A stretch of DNA of 64,000 nt from Pseudobacillus lumedeiriae. GTDB lineage: Bacteria; Bacillota; Bacilli; Bacillales; Domibacillaceae. Location: contig NZ_JAUIYO010000006.1 of assembly GCF_044891285.1 (NCBI RefSeq), positions 1-64,000 on the forward strand, given 5' to 3'. The first letter of the stretch is position 1; each line of letters opens with the position of its first letter. Below, piece by piece: positions 26,938-37,036 of this stretch. Made by a program: the position numbers and the translations under genes. The notes under the pieces are model-generated. The model did no database searches. It worked only from the letters and a program-made list of their open reading frames with translations, and was not told where the DNA came from.

Positions 26938-27446
26938 TTTTTATACCCCTATGTATAAATGAAACTTTTTATCTAAATAATACCATACGAAGTACCTGAA
27001 ATAAAATTTAATCGTTTGAATATTTAGACCCATTTGACTGATCGGGAATTTATTTAGCTGTTTCACATACTAAGAGAAAGTTATTACAAAAATCTGCAAA
27101 GATATTTTTGGAGTGTATCCATATATAATTCTGATTATTGATACAAATATTGAATTTATGTATCTTTAACCATTTATGCCTGCTTATTGATCCTTTCCAC
27201 ATCAAAGCAGCGGAATTTATTCCGTTTTTTACAAATTAACCAGATCCTTTTTCCTTTTATCTAAGGGAATTTATCCTATTTATTGTTCATATAGTTTATT
27301 TAATGACTTAAACCATCCTATTACATGAATGGGAAAAGTTTTTGAATGCAATATTCACGGGTGCAACGTCAGTGTGATTGACCCTCACACGAAAGAGTTC
27401 AACTATTTTTAAAAATAATGAGTGAAAACAAACAAGGAGTGTCAAA
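26938..27446. other. Long AT-rich intergenic region between divergent MCP and FemAB-like genes
   Basis: 509 bases with no supportable ORF, riboswitch or terminator. A small inverted repeat, TGTGA / TCACA near 27373-27387, lies upstream of the FemAB-like gene; its meaning is unknown. Confidence 0.5.
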
Positions 27447-28289
27447 ATGCTTACTATCCTTTACAAACGCACGTTCCTGCGATTTATGGAAACATTCGAT
27501 ATGAATGCAGCCATACATGTAAAAAAAGGAGATGTACATCTTCATTCATGCTTGCAAACTCCCGAAACAGAAAAGCATTCAGTACCTCATAAAAAAAGCC
27601 CTTTTATTTTATGTAGGATGTTCCGAACCTTAGTGATAGATTTAAGAAAACAGGAAGATGACATTTTTCATGATTTCCACAAAAATACACGCTATAAAAT
27701 AAACAGGGCCATAAGGGAGGGTTTAACTTATGATGAAATCAATCACCCTAGTGACCAGGAGATCCAAGAGTTTGCTCAATTTTTCAATAAATTCGCACGA
27801 GCAAAAAAAATTCTTCCTTGTCTCCCCGATAAGATAAAGTCGCTGCGTGACAAAAATGCATTCACCATTACCATGGTGAAATATGAAAATAAACCACTCT
27901 GCTGCCATGGTTACATTTTCGATGGACAACGATCCATCATGCTCTATTCCGCTTCTTTACGAACAGGTAAAGATTCTTCTGAGCGAAACTTAATTGGAAG
28001 AGCTAATCGCCTATTACACTGGAAATCCATTCTTTCTTTCAAGGAAAAAGGAGGCACATGGTACGACTTTTGCGGTTTGTCTCTTGACCCAAATGATAAG
28101 GAAGGACAGGGAATCAACCAATTTAAAAAAGGTTTTGGTGGATTTGAGGCAGATGAATTTAAATCCTATCGTGGGAGAACCTTACTAGGCAAACTAGTTA
28201 TCGTTTATTCTCATCTAAAGTGGAAAAATAAGCCTGAATACATCCGTGCTAACCAACCATATAGATCTAAAACTGCTAGTTACGAATAA
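27447..28289 (+). CDS. FemAB/GNAT-fold peptidyl-type acyltransferase
   Basis: A 280-residue protein. Its middle and C-terminal parts match the FemAB-like GNAT fold: FHKNTRYKINRAIREGL (about 75-91), GYIFDGQRSIMLYSASLR and GTWYDFCGLSLDPNDKEGQGINQFKKGFGG. In characterised relatives these segments transfer aminoacyl groups to peptidoglycan stem peptides or act in polysaccharide and lipid modification. The N-terminal 60 residues are atypical. A single gene with an AAGGAG site; no sugar or cell-wall neighbours on its strand. Substrate unknown. Confidence 0.7.
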   Translation: MLTILYKRTFLRFMETFDMNAAIHVKKGDVHLHSCLQTPETEKHSVPHKKSPFILCRMFRTLVIDLRKQEDDIFHDFHKNTRYKINRAIREGLTYDEINHPSDQEIQEFAQFFNKFARAKKILPCLPDKIKSLRDKNAFTITMVKYENKPLCCHGYIFDGQRSIMLYSASLRTGKDSSERNLIGRANRLLHWKSILSFKEKGGTWYDFCGLSLDPNDKEGQGINQFKKGFGGFEADEFKSYRGRTLLGKLVIVYSHLKWKNKPEYIRANQPYRSKTASYE

Positions 28290-28339
28290 ACATATCAAAC
28301 CATCTATCATGTTCAGGTTGTAAAAAAAGTCTACTCTAA

Positions 28340-28388
28340 TACCATCAGGCTGATAGAAAACATTTGTCCTTCAATCAGCCTGATGGGT
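28340..28388. terminator. Bidirectional terminator between convergent genes
   Basis: 13-bp stem CCATCAGGCTGAT / ATCAGCCTGATGG between the FemAB-like gene and the TetM-like gene. Confidence 0.8.
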
Positions 28389-28424
28389 AATAAAAACTGC
28401 AGGTATTATTCAAATACTATTTTT

Positions 28425-30377
28425 TTATAAACCGTGCATTTCTGCTTCTGCCTGATCCCAGGCAACGGTATAACCTTGTCCTTTTGAACAAAAAATGGAC
28501 GACGAGCTATACTCAGGATCTGCACTTTTATTGTAACCAATTCTCTTAATTACCTCTTCTTCATTATGGCATCGGTCATAGCCGCCAAAGACCATATTGA
28601 TCATTCCTTTTCCTTGTGTGAAAGAGGCCAGTTCCGTGCTGTAGTTCATAAACGTGGCTACCGGTACTTTGCCGGTCAAAACCGCTTTATTTCCTTCTGT
28701 TTTTGGCGGATCAAAACTTCCGTGTGCCGTTTGAATATCAGACAATACTTTTCCCATCTGATCGATTTCTACTTTAATTTTAAAATGATAATATGGCTCC
28801 AACACGAGATTTTCTGCTTTTTCCAGCCCTTGTCTCAACGCCCGGTAAGCCGCTTCTCTAAAGTCGCCGCCGGACGTATGCTTATTATGAGCAAGCCCTT
28901 TGAGGAGGGTTACTTTTACATCCGTTAGCGCTGAGCCTGTCAGCAGACCGTGGTGTTCTCTTTCAAAAATATGGTGACGAACTAAGTTCTGGTTCCCTAT
29001 CGTCAAGTCATTCACGTGACATTCACTCTTAAATGTAATCCCGCTGTTCCTTTCAGCAGGCTCTAATTTTAAATGCACCTCCGCATAATGCCCTAACGGT
29101 TCAAAATGACCATAGCCGGCTGCCGTTGTATCAATCGTTTCTTTATAAATAATTTCAGGCTCACCGAAAGAGACATCGAAATGAAACCGCTCGTTGACAA
29201 CCTGCTTCAAAACCTCCAATTGAATCGTTCCCATCACATGAAGGTGGATTTCCTGCAAACTTTCTTCCCACGTCACATTTAAAGAAGGGTCTTCCACGTT
29301 TAATATGTTAAAACAGCGTAAAGCCTCTTTTATATGAACAGATGAATCAACGATGACTTTAGATTTTAACGTAGGGATCATTTCATAGACAGCTTTCTCC
29401 TTTAACGCTCCTACTCCATCACCTACAGAGGCTCCTGACAATCCCACGACAGCAAAAAGCTCGCCTGCCGCTACTTGATCGGCCGTTTTGAATTTGCTTC
29501 CATTGTACACTCTGATTTGCGTAACCTTTTCAGTAATCTCATGCTCCTTATCCCCATAACCGATTTCGTCACGCACTTTTAACGTTCCGCTTAACGCCTT
29601 CATAAAAGTGATCCTCGTTCCATTATCATCATGACGAACTTTATACACACGGCCGGAAAACGGTTCTTCCTTTGGATAATGAGTAACTGTCAGCTCATCG
29701 AATGTCTCTAAAAACTCGCCGACACCAATATCCTGCAGTGCAGAACCGCTTGCACACGGAAACATTTTACTTTCCTTAATCATTTCAATCATCGTGTGCA
29801 GCCATAAATCTTTTTGATATCCTTCTTCCAAATACTGTTCAAACAGAATGTCATTCCGCTCAGCAATAAATTCAATCAGCTCTTCTTTCATTTCACCTTG
29901 ATGAAAAGATTCTGTTATGTCACAAACATCAGCTGACAAGTCCGCTCGAACTTCTTCCAGCACTCGTTCAACGTCTGCTCCTGTCCGATCTATTTTATTA
30001 ATAAAGAAAAGTGTGGGTATGTTGTGCTTTCTAAGCAGCTGCCAGACGGTTTCTGTATGGCCTTCCACTCCTTCTACCGCACTGATAATGACAATCGCAT
30101 AGTCCATCACTTGAATGGAGCGTTCCATCTCTGGTGAAAAATCAACATGGCCTGGATTATCAATCAAATAATAAGTGGCGTCATGATAAGAGAACATTCC
30201 TTGATCCGCAAAAACCGTAATCCCTCGTTGTTTCTCGATCTCATGACTATCAAGAAAAGCATCTCTATGATCGACCCTGCCTCTTTGCTTAATGCTGTTC
30301 GTATGATAAAGAAGCTGTTCGGAAAAGGTTGTTTTCCCAGCATCAACATGTGCGAATACACCAATCGTTTTATTCAT
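28425..30377 (-). CDS. TetM/TetO-like ribosomal-protection family GTPase
   Basis: A 650-residue translational GTPase related to EF-G and tetracycline ribosomal-protection proteins. G motifs are intact: HVDAGKTT (10-17), RGIT (51-54), DNPGHVDF (73-80, Asn replacing the usual Thr) and NKIDRTG (127-133). EF-G domains II to V follow. The length matches TetM (about 640). Chromosomal relatives in Bacillus are often annotated this way without proven resistance, so removal of tetracycline from the ribosome is possible but unproven. ATG start behind AAAGAGGTGG; monocistronic. Confidence 0.8.
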   Translation of the reverse strand: MNKTIGVFAHVDAGKTTFSEQLLYHTNSIKQRGRVDHRDAFLDSHEIEKQRGITVFADQGMFSYHDATYYLIDNPGHVDFSPEMERSIQVMDYAIVIISAVEGVEGHTETVWQLLRKHNIPTLFFINKIDRTGADVERVLEEVRADLSADVCDITESFHQGEMKEELIEFIAERNDILFEQYLEEGYQKDLWLHTMIEMIKESKMFPCASGSALQDIGVGEFLETFDELTVTHYPKEEPFSGRVYKVRHDDNGTRITFMKALSGTLKVRDEIGYGDKEHEITEKVTQIRVYNGSKFKTADQVAAGELFAVVGLSGASVGDGVGALKEKAVYEMIPTLKSKVIVDSSVHIKEALRCFNILNVEDPSLNVTWEESLQEIHLHVMGTIQLEVLKQVVNERFHFDVSFGEPEIIYKETIDTTAAGYGHFEPLGHYAEVHLKLEPAERNSGITFKSECHVNDLTIGNQNLVRHHIFEREHHGLLTGSALTDVKVTLLKGLAHNKHTSGGDFREAAYRALRQGLEKAENLVLEPYYHFKIKVEIDQMGKVLSDIQTAHGSFDPPKTEGNKAVLTGKVPVATFMNYSTELASFTQGKGMINMVFGGYDRCHNEEEVIKRIGYNKSADPEYSSSSIFCSKGQGYTVAWDQAEAEMHGL

Positions 30378-30461
30378 TGTGCCACCTCTTTGCGCCTCTA
30401 AAGAATCTACAAAGCATTATATCAAAAAAAGAGGGGGCTATATCAGCTCTTCCCATCCATT

Positions 30462-31370
30462 TTAAGTTAACAGCTTATTTAAACATTGAATAACTTTTGC
30501 TTCTTCAAGTACCTTTTCCCATTTATACTTTGTTACATCCATTCTTTGATGATTAAAGTTGCTGACCGAATCCATATTAAAATTAGTAAGATCCTCATCA
30601 ATTTTAAATATTTTTATATTATTTTTTTCTTCAAAATACTGTACCCATTTATAATCTGTAGTAATAACTTTCAGTCCCATAGCAAAATACTCGATTAACT
30701 TCGTAGAGGTTTGCAAATTAAACGGATGCCTATCCGGCATATAATTAATCCCATAAATTGCTTTCGAGGCCAAAGAAGCCACATCAGTATAAGATACGCT
30801 TCCAGTAAATACTATATTTGGACACCTCTTAAACTCTTGGTAGATCTCATCTGGCGGATGTCCAACTAAAAGAATCGTTTGTTTCTTTAGTTTATTTTTA
30901 AAATGATTTAATAAATGGTGCGTGTTTCTTTCTTTTGATACAGAACCTACGTAAGTAAAATCATACTCCTTCTTTGCTTCGTATGTTATAAAAAAACTAT
31001 CGTGTATTCCCATATCCCGATACAAATAAGGTATGCCTTCCTTAAAATTATACTTTTCTTTTACTTGCTGATTAAGAAATATTCTAAGGTCTGGTTTCAT
31101 ATTTAGATGTTTTTTAAAAAAATCTTTTATATAAGAAAAGTCACCCACAGATAAAGAGTTATACTCATGTATGATGAGTTGATCTTTATTGGGCCGACGC
31201 AATGCCTCGATGCCCATAAAAGTCCATAACGCGTCAAAATCACCTATGTCTTCCTTCTTTACATCATTGATGTCATGAAAAACAAATGTAGAATGTTTAT
31301 TAAAGTATTCTTTATAGGCGGATATTTCTGGTAAATAAGCTTTATTTTTGTGAATAAGCAAAACATCCAT
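30462..31370 (-). CDS. GT-B glycosyltransferase-like protein
   Basis: A 302-residue protein with the C-terminal half of a GT-B fold: FTYVGSVSKERNTHHLLNHF, LVGHPPDE, FTGSVSYTDVASLASKA and STKLIEYFAMGLKVITTDYKW near 228-248. The acidic residue of LIEYFAMG is the usual donor-sugar contact. It is the last gene of the capsule operon and follows the polymerase gene by 18 bases. It probably adds a sugar to the repeat unit; donor and acceptor are unknown. Base composition is lower in GC than its neighbours, common in polysaccharide genes. Confidence 0.75.
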   Translation of the reverse strand: MDVLLIHKNKAYLPEISAYKEYFNKHSTFVFHDINDVKKEDIGDFDALWTFMGIEALRRPNKDQLIIHEYNSLSVGDFSYIKDFFKKHLNMKPDLRIFLNQQVKEKYNFKEGIPYLYRDMGIHDSFFITYEAKKEYDFTYVGSVSKERNTHHLLNHFKNKLKKQTILLVGHPPDEIYQEFKRCPNIVFTGSVSYTDVASLASKAIYGINYMPDRHPFNLQTSTKLIEYFAMGLKVITTDYKWVQYFEEKNNIKIFKIDEDLTNFNMDSVSNFNHQRMDVTKYKWEKVLEEAKVIQCLNKLLT

Positions 31371-31388
31371 ATAACCCTACACCCCCTG

Positions 31389-32591
31389 CTATTCAGCAGC
31401 CTTTGTTGGTTTCCGTTGTATATAAATGAATCCAAGCAAAATCCCTAATACTTGAGGAATATAAGATACACCTCCAACATTATGGGTCGTAAAGTTCATG
31501 ATGACTAATAGAGAAATAAGGATGAAAAAAAACGGCTCATATTTAATCGTAGAAATAGATTTGACTATCGCAATGATAAAAATAATTACATACAAGCACA
31601 GAACGACAAAACCATGTGATATTAAAAAATCCAAAAACGAATTATGAGAAGATTGTACATAATAACCCGCGACTTCCACTTCAATTTTGTCAGATCCCAT
31701 GCCTATCATAATATGATTGGATACCCTTCCCCAGACCTCTTTCCAAATTTCCACTCTCCCGGTACTTCCTCTTTCAGCATCAAAAACATTATTGTACAAA
31801 ACATCATTAGAAAAAATAAAACCTTGCCACATGGGATAACAGATGATGATCAAAAGGAGGGCTGCTATCGTGGAGGCCCTTAATAACCTTGATCCTAATA
31901 AAAAGATAAATAAGAAGAGAGAAATCATTACCGCTAACATCGACGCTCTTGAAGATAAAACGATCAAGTTGAAAAAATTTATACTAAATATCATCAAATA
32001 AACGATTTTCATTGGATGTTTGATAAAAATCATATAGAGACACATTACGCTGCTTATTGAAACAATAGCTCCCTGGTAATTAGAATCAATAAGGGAATGA
32101 ACATAAATAAATTGAGCTGTTTGTAATGATGGAATGTCAAAAGAGGGAATAGACATCATACCGGAGTATATAAGTGTATACGCACTGAAGCATAGCCCTG
32201 TATATATTAATAAATGTGCGAATCTACTTTCCATTTTCATTTTTAATATAAAGTGTGGTACAAGCAAGCAAGTATAAAAAAAACTGATAGGATAAAAAAG
32301 CCCTTTTAACATACCGCTTACACCAAGCTGGCCTGTTATACTATTGATTAATTGAATGGCAATAATCGCATATAAAAGGATCATAATGATGACTTGTCTG
32401 TTGATCACATATTTCAATTCTTGCTTAGATAGCCCCTTTAATAAAACTAAAAAAGCGATTGTCATGCACCCTGCTATGATAGAGTAGGAAACCGTTTGTG
32501 TAAATATTGGAAAATAACTTAAGAGCCCTAAAAGAGTAATCAAACAAATCAAACAAAATTTTATGCTTTTCACTGAAATATACATGTTCAT
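31389..32591 (-). CDS. O-antigen ligase/polymerase-like membrane protein (Wzy-type)
   Basis: A 400-residue protein with about 10-12 membrane helices. A large extracytoplasmic loop contains RGSTGRVEIWKEVWGRVSNH and SSHNSFLDFLISHGF, the signature pattern of the O-antigen ligase/Wzy (PF04932-type) family. In a capsule operon with flippase and Wzz-like genes it most likely polymerises the lipid-linked repeat units at the outer face of the membrane. Confidence 0.8.
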   Translation of the reverse strand: MNMYISVKSIKFCLICLITLLGLLSYFPIFTQTVSYSIIAGCMTIAFLVLLKGLSKQELKYVINRQVIIMILLYAIIAIQLINSITGQLGVSGMLKGLFYPISFFYTCLLVPHFILKMKMESRFAHLLIYTGLCFSAYTLIYSGMMSIPSFDIPSLQTAQFIYVHSLIDSNYQGAIVSISSVMCLYMIFIKHPMKIVYLMIFSINFFNLIVLSSRASMLAVMISLFLFIFLLGSRLLRASTIAALLLIIICYPMWQGFIFSNDVLYNNVFDAERGSTGRVEIWKEVWGRVSNHIMIGMGSDKIEVEVAGYYVQSSHNSFLDFLISHGFVVLCLYVIIFIIAIVKSISTIKYEPFFFILISLLVIMNFTTHNVGGVSYIPQVLGILLGFIYIQRKPTKAAE

Positions 32592-32671
32592 CTACTCACT
32601 TATTTTATTATTTAATTTTTTCAGCTCTGACAGAAAACTTCTTATCCGATGTTGATCCGTTTCTGAATGCC

Positions 32672-33442
32672 TTAAAATAATCCGAGAAACTTCTTTTTGG
32701 GCCGAATTCGCTCCGGCGGCTCTTTGTCAATATGCTTGCCCCTCACAATTAGCTCTGCGTTTTCTTGGAAGTAATATACATAGTCAGTTCCCTTTCTCTT
32801 TTGCAGGCACTCATATGCTCTTGCCATATGAAAACCACGGCTGCTTACATTATGAGCATCCGATGCCATCAAATGCGTTAAATTAGCTTCAATCATCTGC
32901 CCCGTGAAATCTTGAATCTTTTTGCCGAAATAGCCTGCATAAGAAGCCGCGGTAATTTGTGTGGCCGCTCCATTCCTTACAAATCGATATAATTTATCCG
33001 GGTGTTGAATGAATTCTTGATTTCGTTCCGGATGAACGATGATCGGGATCACTCCTTTCATCTGAATATCAAATAACAGCTGTTCTGTATAGCAGGGCAC
33101 GTGATTAGGAGGAAGCTCGATGAATAAGTAAGAGGAACTTCCTCCCAGTGTCAGCAATTGTCCGCCATCTAAATGTTCAACCATTTTTTCATGAATCCGG
33201 ATTTCCTGTCCAGGAAGAATTCGGACATTTATTCTGGCTTCTTTTAATTCTTTATTTAATTCTTCTATGCCCGCTACAATATCTTTCCTCTCATTGTTGT
33301 ATAACCCATTTTTATGGTGAGGGGTGGCCACTATCGTTTTAATCCCTTCTTTTTCCGCCTCTTTTGCCATAGTTAAACTATCTTTTAGTGTTTCTGCTCC
33401 ATCATCTACACCAGGTAGTATGTGACAATGAAGGTCAACCAC
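32672..33442 (-). CDS. ywqE: PHP-type tyrosine-protein phosphatase (YwqE/CpsB)
   Basis: A 256-residue metal-dependent protein-tyrosine phosphatase. PHP-motif ligands are visible at the start (DLHCHILPGVDDG), TPHH near 49, GQEIRIH, HPERN and SDAHN. I set the start at GTG 33442, which is 7 bases after AAGGAGG and gives the family's usual length; the longer frame adds a non-conserved tail. It dephosphorylates the BY-kinase encoded just upstream and so resets polysaccharide synthesis. Confidence 0.9.
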   Translation of the reverse strand: MVDLHCHILPGVDDGAETLKDSLTMAKEAEKEGIKTIVATPHHKNGLYNNERKDIVAGIEELNKELKEARINVRILPGQEIRIHEKMVEHLDGGQLLTLGGSSSYLFIELPPNHVPCYTEQLLFDIQMKGVIPIIVHPERNQEFIQHPDKLYRFVRNGAATQITAASYAGYFGKKIQDFTGQMIEANLTHLMASDAHNVSSRGFHMARAYECLQKRKGTDYVYYFQENAELIVRGKHIDKEPPERIRPKKKFLGLF

Positions 33443-33545
33443 ACGACCGCCTCCTTCTACATTTAATACAGCAGTGCCGTTAGCTGTATACCTTATACAA
33501 TGATGCTTACATATAGAGAACACTTATTTGTGAAAAAATGTTCAT

Positions 33546-34247
33546 TTATCCATTATCATAATGATAGTAATTTGATTGATTCATCTTTCTATTATTTAAG
33601 ACGACTCCCAGCATTTTTGCCTTGGCTGTCTGCAAGAGTTCTTTCGCTTTTAAAGCATGATTAATTTCCGTCTTTCCGCTATTAATAACCATCACTGTAC
33701 CGTCACACTGATTTGCGAGCACTTGAGCATCCGTGACGGCAAGGACAGGAGGTGTATCAAAAATGACTACGTCAAACCTTTCATGCGCTTCTGCGAGACA
33801 ATCAACCATGGCTCTCGAGCTAAGCAGTTCGGCAGGGTTTGGCGGAATGGGTCCCGATGTTAAAATGTTTAGAAAAGGAATATCTGTTTCGTTAACTGCT
33901 TGCAAAAGATCTATCTGTCCTGTCAACACATTCGTCAAGCCGATGTGATTCGTTAGATTGAATGTATAATGCATCGTTGGCTTGCGCATGTCTGCATCAA
34001 CTAAAAGTACTTTTTTCTCTTGCTGTGCAAACACAACACCCAGATTTCCGGCTGCCGTTGATTTTCCTTCACCCGGTCCGGCAGAAGTTACCATAAAAGA
34101 ACGAATGGTTTGATCTGCCGAAGAAAACAAGATACTCGTGCGAATGGATCGGTATTGCTCCGATATCGGTGACTTTGGATCCATTTTGGCGATTAACTTT
34201 CTTGGGGCTAAACCGATTTCTATCTTTTTCTTTTTTCTAAGAGCCAA
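33546..34247 (-). CDS. ywqD: Bacterial tyrosine kinase (YwqD/CpsD)
   Basis: A 233-residue BY-kinase. Walker A SAGPGEGKST, Walker A-prime LLVDADMRKP and Walker B VIFDTPP are in order, and a C-terminal tyrosine cluster (NYYHYDNG) is the autophosphorylation site. Translation probably starts at TTG 34247 behind GGAGGTG, overlapping the end of the modulator gene by 11 bases. It needs the membrane modulator encoded upstream for activity. Confidence 0.92.
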   Translation of the reverse strand: MALRKKKKIEIGLAPRKLIAKMDPKSPISEQYRSIRTSILFSSADQTIRSFMVTSAGPGEGKSTAAGNLGVVFAQQEKKVLLVDADMRKPTMHYTFNLTNHIGLTNVLTGQIDLLQAVNETDIPFLNILTSGPIPPNPAELLSSRAMVDCLAEAHERFDVVIFDTPPVLAVTDAQVLANQCDGTVMVINSGKTEINHALKAKELLQTAKAKMLGVVLNNRKMNQSNYYHYDNG

Positions 34248-34989
34248 TCGTTTCACCTCCAAATGCTGTTTTATTTTCCTCCAATCCTGTTGATGCTCCT
34301 TCCTTTACCGTGATCACTGCCACACTTCCAAGCATAGGCAGATCTAGTAAGCGCTCAACATCCTGTTCATCTTTAATTGTGTTATCTAAATATTCGCGCA
34401 AGAAAGCGGCTCCTGCACCTGTCATTAAACCAAGCATAATTGTTATAGCAATATTTAATAATGGCCGCGGCTTCACGGGTTTCTTCTTTTCCGGAACGTT
34501 TGCTTTCGCCAATATACTAACGTTATCAACATTCATAATTTTTACGATTTCTGTTTGAAAGACTGCAGCTACTTCATTGGCAATGGATGCAGCCCTCTTT
34601 GGATTAGTGTCCCGAACAAATACATTCACTACTTGAGAATCTTGTTCACTTTGCACAGTAATTTTATCGTTCAGTTGTTCTGCCGTTAAATCTAGCTTCA
34701 AATGGCCGACTGCTTTTTCTAGAATGACCGGGCTTTTAATAATGACATTGTACGTATTAATTAATTGCAGATTCGCCTGCACTTCCACCGGACTATAAAT
34801 CTGCTTCTCTGCATTTGCCTGATTGATAAGCAGCTGTGTCGATGCTTGATATACAGGGGTAAGAACAAAATAACTAATAATACCGCTAGTCAAAGCAGCC
34901 ATAAAAGTAATAAACAACATTAATTTTAAATGCTTTCGAAGCGTACCTATTAACTCACGCAAGCTTACTTTTTCCTCCATGTTTTCCAC
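34237..34989 (-). CDS. ywqC: Capsule chain-length/kinase modulator (YwqC/CpsC, Wzz family)
   Basis: A 250-residue Wzz-type protein with TM helices near 18-40 and 175-197 and an extracytoplasmic domain between. The cytoplasmic tail after TM2 activates the partner BY-kinase. It directly precedes and overlaps the kinase gene, as in ywqCDEF and cpsBCD operons. Confidence 0.9.
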   Translation of the reverse strand: MENMEEKVSLRELIGTLRKHLKLMLFITFMAALTSGIISYFVLTPVYQASTQLLINQANAEKQIYSPVEVQANLQLINTYNVIIKSPVILEKAVGHLKLDLTAEQLNDKITVQSEQDSQVVNVFVRDTNPKRAASIANEVAAVFQTEIVKIMNVDNVSILAKANVPEKKKPVKPRPLLNIAITIMLGLMTGAGAAFLREYLDNTIKDEQDVERLLDLPMLGSVAVITVKEGASTGLEENKTAFGGETIGS

Positions 34990-35170
34990 CCCTGATGTTA
35001 GGATTGACTCATAAGCAAACAGCTCCCCATTTATATGTCTATGCTGCGGCTTTAATAAGGAGATTGATTTATTGCCAAATCAGGATTACTAATGAAAGTA
35101 ATAGACACAGTTCTACTTATTCAATATTGAACGGCCTTCTAATTTTATCGATTGATTAACATGACTTCCC

Positions 35171-36622
35171 TTATCCCCTAGGATCTACCGCCTTTTTCCT
35201 GAGAATTCGTTTTTTATTGGTAATATCGATTAATTTTCGGATCAACTGTGGATCTGCTGCTATGATGATTAACAGACACAGCAGATGAAGAACGGCAGCA
35301 AGAACAGGATGTGTGTAAAAAAAGTACGTAATAAGGACAAATAAAAGAGCAAACGAACCGAGATAAGGAAGCAGGACTTTTATTGCCAATGTTTTTCTTG
35401 ACGGGTTTAACAACCAAAAGCCAGCCAAGCAAAGCAGCTCAACAGCCACTCCAGCGAAAGCCGCTCCTTCTACACCATACCGCTGGCTAAACAATATATA
35501 AAAACCTACCCCTCCGACAACTGCTGCTGCCTGAACAATCGTACGGCGGGACTGCAGGGCTCTTGTTGTCAGTCCATCAGCCAGAGCTACATTTACACTT
35601 TGCAGCACTAGTAAAAAAGACAATATTTGCAAGGCACTAGAAGCAAACAGCCACTTCTTGCCAAACAACGAGCCTATAATGATCTCTGGCATATAGTACA
35701 AAGGAATCGTCACTGCCATTCCCGTTAATGCCATCAGTTTGAGCTGCATGATATTTAACTGCAAATGCTCCTCGATCCCTTTGCTGTTATAACGTTTGAA
35801 CAAAGCTGGATAGAAAGCTCCTGCCAGCACACCTGGAATTTGATACAAGGAAAATGGAATGCGGTAAGCAACAGCGAAAAAGCCAACCAGCTTTAACGTT
35901 AACGTCTTTTCTAAGACAATAGGGCCAATCTGTGGAAGAATAACAATCAATAGTCCGCTTACGATAAAGGATAAGATATTCTTCAACAGCCCCTTATGAA
36001 AGGCACTCCTCAAACGAATAGCGATCCTTTGGCTAATTAAATACATCCCTCCTATTCCAGCCAGCAAATAAGAGCAGCCATATACAAGGTATATGAGATT
36101 GGGCCGCAGTGAAAAAAACATCCCCAATGAGACGGAAAGAACAAGGAGCACGGCCGAAAGAATACGGATAAACCCTAAATACTGCATTTTTTCCGTTAAT
36201 TGAAAGTAAGTAATACTGATACTCTGCAGAGCCAGCCCTGTTACCATTGGAAAGGTTAAATAATACATCGCTTTTATTAATTCTGTATTACTATGGTAAA
36301 TTAAATAAATCAGACAAAAACCGCACGCAAACGTAATGCCTAATAATACAATCCTGATTTTAATATAAGAAGAAATAACAGCAGATAGACTAACTTCTTT
36401 CTTTGCCCCTTCCCGAAGCACGCTTACACTTACTCCCACATCTGTGAAATAGCCCATAATGAGTGCAAATGCGAGCGCAACACTAAACATCCCGTAGCTT
36501 GGAGAATCGAGATAATTAGCTAGAATCACAAGTGTAAGAGCATTCAGCCCGCTAGAAAAAGCCGTACTATAAAACAAATGAAATATATTTTTACCAATAG
36601 AATTTTTTCTTTCACTCCCCAC
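35171..36622 (-). CDS. Polysaccharide flippase (Wzx-like, MOP superfamily)
   Basis: A 483-residue protein with about 12-14 membrane helices and the N-terminal pattern of oligosaccharide flippases (FHLFYSTAFSSGLNALTLVILANYL). It would move lipid-linked repeat units across the membrane for the polymerase. It starts at GTG behind AAGGTGATGAGAA. It lies 181 bases upstream of the modulator gene on the same strand and is probably the first gene of the cluster or a separate unit. Confidence 0.85.
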   Translation of the reverse strand: MGSERKNSIGKNIFHLFYSTAFSSGLNALTLVILANYLDSPSYGMFSVALAFALIMGYFTDVGVSVSVLREGAKKEVSLSAVISSYIKIRIVLLGITFACGFCLIYLIYHSNTELIKAMYYLTFPMVTGLALQSISITYFQLTEKMQYLGFIRILSAVLLVLSVSLGMFFSLRPNLIYLVYGCSYLLAGIGGMYLISQRIAIRLRSAFHKGLLKNILSFIVSGLLIVILPQIGPIVLEKTLTLKLVGFFAVAYRIPFSLYQIPGVLAGAFYPALFKRYNSKGIEEHLQLNIMQLKLMALTGMAVTIPLYYMPEIIIGSLFGKKWLFASSALQILSFLLVLQSVNVALADGLTTRALQSRRTIVQAAAVVGGVGFYILFSQRYGVEGAAFAGVAVELLCLAGFWLLNPSRKTLAIKVLLPYLGSFALLFVLITYFFYTHPVLAAVLHLLCLLIIIAADPQLIRKLIDITNKKRILRKKAVDPRG

Positions 36623-36904
36623 TTCTCATCACCTTCACCACTTCGACTTGTTCTAATGAATGGTTTCTAATTATTTATTCTCCCTCTTCCTAAAAAACCT
36701 CTATTCTTCAAGGTTTATCTGTATAAAACTTCCAACAAAAACCAAATCCTTCCGTCTTCTTCACTAAGCTTCTTTTTTTATAATTAGTAATCAAAAGAAC
36801 AAGTTCTATAGAGCTTCACCAGCTGCCTTTCAGATACAATAACAGTCCTTTAGTCATCTTTACTCTTTAAAAAGAACAAACATGATATTTTTTTCAAAAT
36901 CAAG
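36623..36904. other. Intergenic stretch upstream of the flippase gene
   Basis: About 280 AT-rich bases without ORF. It presumably holds the capsule operon promoter, but I see no pair of boxes good enough to call. Confidence 0.4.
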
Positions 36905-36990
36905 TAACTATAAAGAGGAGCCGTCTCAAATTAAAGAAGTAGCCTCTCTAATTTTGTAAGAGAGGCTACTTCTCATGAGACAGCTCCAGT
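36905..36990 (-). terminator. Nested hairpin terminator after the DUF1646 gene
   Basis: Inner stem AAGTAGCCTCTCT / AGAGAGGCTACTT within an outer stem GAGCCGTCTCA / TGAGACAGCTC. The outer arms resemble those of repeat family R1, but the core is different. Confidence 0.75.
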
Positions 36991-37036
36991 CCTAAACGCT
37001 TCAAAGAAGCATAAACATTTGTTTATGTATCAATTG

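Noticed and set aside
36905..36990. Fifth full copy of repeat family R1
   Set aside because: Outer arms are similar, but the TGTCAGACC inner arm and the GGAT...ATCC core are absent; treated as a terminator.
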